Assembly: GCA_040255445.1 (NCBI GenBank)
Contig: JBDZUZ010000145.1
Span: forward strand, 1-9,818
DNA length: 9,818 nt
Origin: JBDZUZ01 sp040255445
Lineage (GTDB): Bacteria > Planctomycetota > Phycisphaerae > Phycisphaerales > UBA1924
Direction of reading: 5' to 3'
Shown: in pieces, positions 4,554-9,818 of the stretch
Layout: each line of letters opens with the position of its first letter
Position numbering within the stretch: position 1 is the first letter of the stretch
The notes under the pieces: generated by a model
What the model was told of the DNA's origin: nothing
The model's input: only the letters and a program-made list of their open reading frames with translations
The model's database searches: none
Translations under genes and position numbers: made by a program

Positions 4554-5416
4554 GGCCGCCTCCCTTCGCGGCGGTGCTGGATGAGCAGGCGCGGGCTCGT
4601 GCCCATCCCGCTCAGCCGCGGCTCATCGCGCACCCAGCCAGGAATCGCGGGAAGCGCCTCGGTGAACGCACGCGGCTCGGACTTGAGCGAGACTGTGAGC
4701 GACATGGTGGTGGGGGTGATGGACACCAGTTCGGTATCGGCATCGAGCCCATCCGGCCAGGCGGCGAGCAGGTGCGCCAGCGCCGCGGCGGCATCGGGGT
4801 CGCGGGAGGCCCCGGGATCCGCCGCAGCCAGCCGCCGGAGCGATTTGAGTTCATCCTTTATAAGGAGTGTCTTGAGCCGCGGATCGCCGCCATCATCGGG
4901 CATCACGGACTCGAGCAGCGTCGCCGTCCTGACCTGCGCCTCCCTGTCCGCACGCTTCCATGCTTCCGCACGCGCCGAGAACCCCGCGCCGATCAAGGCC
5001 AGGCACGTTGCGGCGGCGACGGCCGATGCAATCCGCCGCACCGACCGTTGCCGCACAATGGCCGCGGGCTCGAAGCGACCGACCAGGAGGTTTAACTGAT
5101 TGAGATCGATCGACGAACCCGCGGCGAACGCCGGAAGATCCGCCGGCGATAGATGCAACGTACCGGCATCGAGTTCCCGCAGCTCGGCGACGGCCGCAGC
5201 GCAGACGAGCAGCCGATCCGCACCGGCAGGTGCACACGCCGCGTGGAGTGAGTCGACATCGACAGGCGTCAGGTCCGCGAGATCGGGTATCAACCCGATC
5301 GGAAGCGGACCGGAGGCTCGCACACCGGGCGCATCGAGCAGCGCCCAGTAGAAGCGATCACTCGGCCACCGGACGCTATGACCCGGCGCGGGATCGGCGG
5401 GGGTCGGCGGCATCAC
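4550..5416 (-). CDS. GspL-like inner-membrane platform protein
   Basis: The 288-residue product has a soluble N-terminal half (1-~120), a single membrane segment (about 129-147) and a periplasmic C-terminal domain. Just before the membrane segment is LNQLNLLVGRF (107-115). It resembles the conserved NLLqGxF motif that precedes the membrane helix of GspL. In T2SS the cytoplasmic part of GspL recruits the ATPase GspE, while the periplasmic ferredoxin-like domain binds GspM. The N-terminal actin-like domain looks short compared with classical GspL (about 400 residues in total). An annotator might call it PilM/PilN-like or hypothetical. Two starts are possible: GTG at 5414-5416, giving a GTGA overlap, or the following ATG at 5411-5413, giving a TGATG overlap. 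No Shine-Dalgarno is visible, so translation probably depends on coupling. Confidence 0.65.
   Translation of the reverse strand: MMPPTPADPAPGHSVRWPSDRFYWALLDAPGVRASGPLPIGLIPDLADLTPVDVDSLHAACAPAGADRLLVCAAAVAELRELDAGTLHLSPADLPAFAAGSSIDLNQLNLLVGRFEPAAIVRQRSVRRIASAVAAATCLALIGAGFSARAEAWKRADREAQVRTATLLESVMPDDGGDPRLKTLLIKDELKSLRRLAAADPGASRDPDAAAALAHLLAAWPDGLDADTELVSITPTTMSLTVSLKSEPRAFTEALPAIPGWVRDEPRLSGMGTSPRLLIQHRREGRRP
4559..4564 (-). promoter_or_regulatory. Ribosome binding site for the GspM-like gene
   Basis: GGGAGG on the minus strand lies five bases before the GTG start, inside the end of the upstream coding region. It supports GTG rather than the internal ATG at codon 6. Confidence 0.5.
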
Positions 5417-5925
5417 GGCGCACGCCCCGTCGTGAGCGCAAGAGTCCGCACACCGGAGCGATCACGCAGGAGCACGGACGCTTCGGTGATCGAATCAACT
5501 TCACGCCCCGCGATCGACTCACCGCTGGCGACGATGAACACGCGGTCCTGGTCGGGGTCATACAGCACCGCCCGCCGCTGGTCGCCGTCGGACCTGATGC
5601 CCAGCAGTTGCAGCTTCAGAGGCGGCGGTGGTGGGGGCGGCGCCTGCACCACTGGTTTGGGCGCCGGCGGCGGTGGCGCTTCGACGATCCGCCACAGCGG
5701 CGCATCGAACACGGCGAGATCGATGGGCGCGGCCTCGGTGTCCGCGGCGAGACCGGTGTCGAGCAGAGCGCGATCGGGATCAGTGGCCTTGGCTTCGATC
5801 GCCGGGACGGCGACCGGATTGAGCGACCACGCCGCGCTCGCGGCGACAGCCGCCACGCACACGCACAGCACAGCCCGCGTGCGGCGGCGCGACAGCGCCA
5901 GCGGATCAGGGGCGGTGAGGCTCAC
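5413..5925 (-). CDS. GspC/PilP-like inner-membrane linker protein
   Basis: The 170-residue product has a short basic cytoplasmic N-terminus (RRRTR at 13-17), one membrane segment (about 18-36), a spacer with a proline-rich tract (83-102, two runs of four or more prolines) and a small β-rich domain (103-165). That domain contains LKLQLLGIRSD, RAVLYDPDQDRVFIVASGE and ASVLLRDRSG. The pattern of 'L.G......AVI.d......v..Ge.i.g..v..I....V.L...G' is the homology region of GspC and the PilP fold. In those systems this domain contacts the N0 domain of the secretin and connects the outer-membrane pore to the inner-membrane platform. The proline tract may act as a rigid periplasmic spacer. The GTG start overlaps the ATPase stop as GTGA. 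GGAGG at 5933-5937, seven bases upstream, is a strong ribosome binding site. Confidence 0.75.
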   Translation of the reverse strand: MSLTAPDPLALSRRRTRAVLCVCVAAVAASAAWSLNPVAVPAIEAKATDPDRALLDTGLAADTEAAPIDLAVFDAPLWRIVEAPPPPAPKPVVQAPPPPPPPLKLQLLGIRSDGDQRRAVLYDPDQDRVFIVASGESIAGREVDSITEASVLLRDRSGVRTLALTTGRAP

Positions 5926-7604
5926 TCCTGATCCTCCATCGTCTCGATGACGCGGGCGACCTCGGCGCGGGTCGTCACGCCGGCACGCACGAGCGCCTCT
6001 CCCGCCGAGCGCAGGCTGATCATCCCCTTGCCTTCCGCCGCGGCCTTGATCTCATCGACCGGCCGGCGCGTCCCCACCAGCTCGCGGAGTTCGCTGTCGA
6101 GCACGAGCAACTCGAACACACCGGTCCGGCCCCTAAACCCCGAGCCGAGGCACACCGGGCAGCCGCGTCCACCGCAGTCGGCGTGCGTGCGACGCACGAG
6201 CCGCTGCGCCAGCACCGCGCTGAGCGACGACGACACAAGGAACGGCTCGACCCCCAGGTCGATCAGCCGCGCCACCGCGCTGGATGCATCGTTGGTGTGG
6301 AGTGTCGAGAGCACGAGATGGCCTGTGAGGCTCGCCTGGATCGCGATCTTCGCTGTCTCGGGGTCGCGGATCTCGCCGACCATGATGACATCGGGGTCCT
6401 GTCGCAGGATGTGCCGCAGCCCGTTCGCGAACGTGACGTTCTTCTTGGGGTCGACCTGCGTCTGGCTGATCGCGAGGCCCGGGCCGGACAGGTCGTACTC
6501 AACCGGGTCCTCGACGGTCATGAGGTTGAGTTCCGATCCGCCCGCGTGTGTGATCGTGCTGCTGGCGCTGATCCACGCGAGTGTGGTGTAGAGCGTCGTG
6601 GTCTTGCCGCTGCCGGTGGGGCCGGTTGAGAGCACGATGCCGCTGGCGCGATTCGCCGCGGCGAGATATTGACGCTCGATCGCTTCGGGCATGCCCAGCG
6701 CCGACATGCTGAGAAGGTGCGGCGACTTGCTGGCATCGAGGATGCGGAGGACGACGCGCTCGCCGTAGGTGGAGGGGAGCGTGCTGATGCGGAGGTCGAC
6801 GCGGCGGCCGGTGGTGGTCGCGGTTATTGGTGTCGCGGCAGTGGTGGGGGTTGAAGTGGCTGCGGCGCCGCCGATGGTTACGGTGGCGCGGCCGTCCTGC
6901 GGCGAGCGCTGGTCGGCGATGTCGAGGTGCGCCATGACCTTGATGCGGGAAATCACCGAGGCGGCGAGCGAGAGCGGGAGCGTGCGCACGGTGTGGAGCA
7001 CGCCATCGAGCCGGTAACGGACGAGCGTCCCGCCACGGACGGGCTGGATGTGGACATCGCTGGCGCCGCGCTGCAGGGCTTCGAACAGCAGCAGATCGAC
7101 GAGACGCACGGCCGGGGCTTTGCCGTGCGTATGGAGCAGGTCACGTTCGGCTTCCTTCACTGCCTCGGTGAGATCCGATTCAAGATCGGCGGAGCCCTCG
7201 ACCGTGACGCGAGGCGGCTGGTGTCCGGCGGTGATCTGGTCCGCGGCGGCGGTTTGGGAGTGCTGGTGGTACGCGCGGTCGATCGCAGCGGCGAGTGGTT
7301 CGGCGGCCGCGGTGGAGGTGGTCGGTATGGCTTGGAGCGTGACGGCGGTGTTGAAGATGGCCGCGGGGCTGGTTGTGTCGGCGGTGATGAGATGTAGGGA
7401 GGCGGGGCGGGCGGTGTCAGGGGCGACGCCGAGGATGAGATGTCGCCGCGCGAACTCGTGGGGGATCGCTTCGAGGAACGCGCGGCTGGAGGGCGCATCG
7501 AGGGTGACAGAGGTATGTGCAACTGCTACCGCGCACGCTGCATCGCCAGCCGCGCGCGTGGTGTGCTCGTCATGCGGCTTTAGCTCGACCGCCGCGGCGT
7601 TCAC
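5922..7604 (-). CDS. gspE: Type II secretion / type IV pilus assembly ATPase GspE
   Basis: The 560-residue product is a secretion ATPase that powers pseudopilus or pilus assembly from the cytoplasmic face. Walker A is GPTGSGKT (328-335, K334), the Asp box is TVEDPVEYDL (363-372), Walker B is DVIMVGEIRD (405-414, E411) and the His box is TGHLVLSTLHTNDA (427-440). The N2 domain begins near 163 with AVRLVDLLLFEALQRGASDV. The first ~150 residues are a diverged N1 region. Two features are odd. A Thr/Ala/Pro-rich insert of about 20 residues (245-266) interrupts the segment between QDGRATV and RRVDLRISTLP. The zinc-binding segment has only three cysteines (C477, C482, C485) instead of the usual two CxxC pairs. 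All catalytic motifs are intact. The GTG start overlaps the secretin stop as GTGA; no Shine-Dalgarno is evident. PilB is an alternative name; the neighbours favour GspE. Confidence 0.92.
   Translation of the reverse strand: MNAAAVELKPHDEHTTRAAGDAACAVAVAHTSVTLDAPSSRAFLEAIPHEFARRHLILGVAPDTARPASLHLITADTTSPAAIFNTAVTLQAIPTTSTAAAEPLAAAIDRAYHQHSQTAAADQITAGHQPPRVTVEGSADLESDLTEAVKEAERDLLHTHGKAPAVRLVDLLLFEALQRGASDVHIQPVRGGTLVRYRLDGVLHTVRTLPLSLAASVISRIKVMAHLDIADQRSPQDGRATVTIGGAAATSTPTTAATPITATTTGRRVDLRISTLPSTYGERVVLRILDASKSPHLLSMSALGMPEAIERQYLAAANRASGIVLSTGPTGSGKTTTLYTTLAWISASSTITHAGGSELNLMTVEDPVEYDLSGPGLAISQTQVDPKKNVTFANGLRHILRQDPDVIMVGEIRDPETAKIAIQASLTGHLVLSTLHTNDASSAVARLIDLGVEPFLVSSSLSAVLAQRLVRRTHADCGGRGCPVCLGSGFRGRTGVFELLVLDSELRELVGTRRPVDEIKAAAEGKGMISLRSAGEALVRAGVTTRAEVARVIETMEDQE
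5933..5937 (-). promoter_or_regulatory. Ribosome binding site for the GspC/PilP-like gene
   Basis: GGAGG on the minus strand lies seven bases before GTG (5923-5925), within the last codons of the ATPase gene. It supports the GTG start. Confidence 0.55.
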
Positions 7605-9818
7605 CGGATCACCCGCGGCTGGAGTTCGGGGAAGCCGTCATCGACCGCGGCCTGCGCTGCGGACTGGTCGGAGAGGTACTTGAGCTCCTCGAAGTTGCCG
7701 TGGCGCATCACCGTCGGGCGGATGAACACGAAGAAACGGCTGCGGGAATCCGAGTTGTTGCGCTGCTTGAAGAGCTCGCCGACGAGCGGGATGTCGCCGA
7801 AGATTGGGACCTGCGTCGTGGACTTGGAGCGCGTCACGAGCTCGAGCCCGCCGACGACCACGGTGAAGCCATCGGGGATGGTGGCGACGCTGTCGACCTT
7901 GTTCTGCTGCCGCGGCGGGGGGAGGCCGTTGGCGGAGGGGGCCCCGACGAAGGAGCTGAGCGAGAGCGAGTACTGCAGCACCAAGTGATCGCCTTCGGCG
8001 ATCTGCGGGCGGACGGAGATCGTTGTGCCGGCGTCCTGCGTGCCGCCGAAGGATGTCGTGGTCACGGTCTGTGAGGCGTTGATGCTCGCGAATGGCTGCT
8101 GGAGGACACTCGAGAAGGTCGCCTGCTCGTTGTTGTTGACGAGGACCTTGGGGGTGCTGAGCGAGCGGCCGTTGTTGAGGTTCTGCAGGGCGCGGACCAC
8201 GACGCTGAACTCGCCGGGGTTGAGCACCGCGCCGGTGAAGCCCGCCGAATCGCCGACGGTGCGCGAGCCGCCCGCCGCATCCGTGCTGAGGCCGAAGAGC
8301 GATGAGAGCTGGATGAGTGTGTCGCCGGCGGTGATCAGTTTTTCGAGCTCGACGCCCAGGCTCAGTGTGTCCGATTCGCTCAGGCTGACGAGGATGACCT
8401 CGAGCATGACCTGGGGCTGGCGGACATCGAGCATCTTGAGGAGCTCTTCGAGCTGGGCGAGCTGGCGGGGTTCGCCGATGGCGATGAGGGTGTTGGCGGA
8501 TTCATCGGCGGTGAGGTTGATGGCCGGGCGACCGGTGGTGGGGGTGGCGGTGACGCCGCGGCGGGCGGCGGCGCCGGAAGGTGCTGAAGTAGAGGAACCG
8601 CTGCCGGCATGGCCGCCGGTCGGGGCGATCGGTGTGCCGCCTGGCAGGAGCGGCGAGGAGCCGAGGGAGCGCTGGTTCCCGGCTTCGCTGACGGCGGCGC
8701 GGGCGGCATCGGGGTTGTCCGCTTCGAGGGCGCCGGCCTCTACCAAGGTATTGAGTGTGCCCAGGACCTCGCGGACCGGGCGGTTACGGATCGGAAACGC
8801 CCGCATAGGCCGGGCCGATTCAGATTCTGCAGTATCTAACCTTTCGATGAGCGAGGCGATCTGTGCGTGCTGCGCCGGTGTGGCTGTCACGATCAGGCTG
8901 CCGGTGAGCTCATCGACCACCAGTTGCCAGCGGTCATCGGCCGCGGCGTGATTCTTCGCGGTTTGTTCGATCAGGGTCGCGACATCGCGGGCCGCGAAGC
9001 GGCGGGGGTTATAGGTGACAGTCTCGACGCCCTGGCGGGTGTCGAGCTGCGCGATAAGGCCGGTCCAGTACTCGACATGAGCCTTCGGGGCAATGACAAG
9101 AACGCCGGCGCCGCTCGCGGCGGGCAGAACCTCGCCCGGGGTCTTGCCGCCCGAAACAAGGTCGCGCTTGGCGGCGACCTGGGCGAGAAGTGTGGTCATC
9201 GCCTGGGCCGAGATGTTCTTGACAGAAACTTCAATAACCGCCGCGGCCTCGGCGGGGACATCAAGAAGTTCTATGACCCGCCGCGCCTGCTCGATGCGTT
9301 CCTGGAGGTCAGAGATCAGGAGCAACGACCCGTCCCCGGGCGCCGTCGCCACGCCGCCGGGCTTGGAGAGCACCGCGCGGATCGGGTCGAGAAGCTCCTT
9401 CGACCCCTTGTTTTGCAGGCGAATCGCCGCGGTGACGAACCCCGCCGCGGCCGGCTCGCCGGGGAGGATGAGCGGCGCGAGCGCTGCGGCATCGCCCGCG
9501 CGGGCGACGGTGTACCCGCGGGCATCGGGCGTGGGCACGAGCGCAAAGCCGCGGAGCATCAGGAGATGCGATGTAAGGTCCCAGAGTTCTTCGTCGGAGA
9601 GGGGTCCGGGCGTACGGAGCGTGACCGTGCCTTTGAGGATCGCGGCGTCGTAGGAGATCTGGAGCTTTTGGGTTTCGGCGAGAAGGTCGACGAGGCGGGG
9701 GAGGTCGAGTTCGCCGGTGAGGCGGAGGGAGGGGGGGGACGGGGGATGGGGAAGTGCGAGTGTTGACGCGGCGGCCCTGAAGGCCACCGAGGGACCCACC
9801 AGGGCCAGCCACGGATCA
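7601..9818 (-). CDS. gspD: Secretin (GspD-like), 5' end beyond the window
   Basis: At least 738 codons stay open to the right edge. A GTG at 9797-9799 could start the gene, but the frame continues upstream with DPWLAL, which reads like part of a signal peptide, so the real start is probably outside. Numbering from that GTG, an N0 domain spans about 25-100. N1-type domains lie at about 122-180 and 188-253 and another N domain at about 258-322. A further N domain (332-460) is interrupted by a Gly/Ser/Pro/Ala-rich linker (about 370-425). The secretin pore domain runs from about 463 to 700, with QPQVMLEVILVSL at its start and the signature VPIFGDIPLVGELF near 664. The protein would form the outer-membrane channel. 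The four-N-domain layout and the following E, C, L, M-like genes favour GspD over PilQ. A short C-terminal tail follows FVFIRPTVM and could bind a pilotin. Confidence 0.9.
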   Translation of the reverse strand, partial: DPWLALVGPSVAFRAAASTLALPHPPSPPSLRLTGELDLPRLVDLLAETQKLQISYDAAILKGTVTLRTPGPLSDEELWDLTSHLLMLRGFALVPTPDARGYTVARAGDAAALAPLILPGEPAAAGFVTAAIRLQNKGSKELLDPIRAVLSKPGGVATAPGDGSLLLISDLQERIEQARRVIELLDVPAEAAAVIEVSVKNISAQAMTTLLAQVAAKRDLVSGGKTPGEVLPAASGAGVLVIAPKAHVEYWTGLIAQLDTRQGVETVTYNPRRFAARDVATLIEQTAKNHAAADDRWQLVVDELTGSLIVTATPAQHAQIASLIERLDTAESESARPMRAFPIRNRPVREVLGTLNTLVEAGALEADNPDAARAAVSEAGNQRSLGSSPLLPGGTPIAPTGGHAGSGSSTSAPSGAAARRGVTATPTTGRPAINLTADESANTLIAIGEPRQLAQLEELLKMLDVRQPQVMLEVILVSLSESDTLSLGVELEKLITAGDTLIQLSSLFGLSTDAAGGSRTVGDSAGFTGAVLNPGEFSVVVRALQNLNNGRSLSTPKVLVNNNEQATFSSVLQQPFASINASQTVTTTSFGGTQDAGTTISVRPQIAEGDHLVLQYSLSLSSFVGAPSANGLPPPRQQNKVDSVATIPDGFTVVVGGLELVTRSKSTTQVPIFGDIPLVGELFKQRNNSDSRSRFFVFIRPTVMRHGNFEELKYLSDQSAAQAAVDDGFPELQPRVIR

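Noticed and set aside
8025..9766. Long plus-strand open frames opposite the secretin gene (8025-8951, 8867-9766)
   Set aside because: They are antisense shadows created by strong G/C third-position bias in the secretin gene and show no family motif.

Overview
The window is GC-rich DNA whose genes mostly end their codons in G or C. The mix of a type II secretion (T2SS)-type operon, a REP-associated tyrosine transposase (RAYT) with its hairpin repeats, and a dense array of intergenic stem-loops suggests a planctomycete-like bacterium, perhaps Phycisphaerae. That placement is my recollection of genome style, not a marker-gene result.

Left third (1-2032), plus strand. The window opens inside a partial gene (1-432) with a short helical core and a low-complexity His/Thr/Ala tail. 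About 650 bp without a convincing gene follow. They hold five stem-loops, four with C(GNA)G triloops, a 9-bp minisatellite and a REP-like element. Next is a complete RAYT gene (1085-1729), then a second REP-like element in inverted orientation. This is the classic 'REPtron' layout.

Middle (2033-3362). A low-GC leucine-rich-repeat gene (2033-2920, plus) looks foreign to its surroundings. A third copy of the same REP-like element follows it. Then comes a 5'-truncated, start-less remnant of a CYTH-domain (class IV adenylyl cyclase-like) gene on the minus strand.

Right two thirds (3352-9818), minus strand. This is a tightly coupled operon for a type II secretion or type IV pilus-like machine. 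In transcription order it encodes a secretin (GspD-like, running off the right edge), an assembly ATPase (GspE), a GspC/PilP-like inner-membrane linker, a GspL-like protein, a GspM/PilO-like protein and a TPR lipoprotein. All five junctions overlap by exactly 4 bp (GTGA four times, TTGA once), so the proteins are probably made by coupled translation. The secretin would form the outer-membrane pore. The C-like protein would link it to the L/M platform, GspE would power assembly, and the TPR lipoprotein may act as a pilotin.

The most notable signals are the three REP-like hairpins with compensatory base changes around a RAYT, the low-GC LRR gene bracketed by two of them in inverted orientation, the GNA-triloop array, and the CYTH remnant beside the third REP copy.
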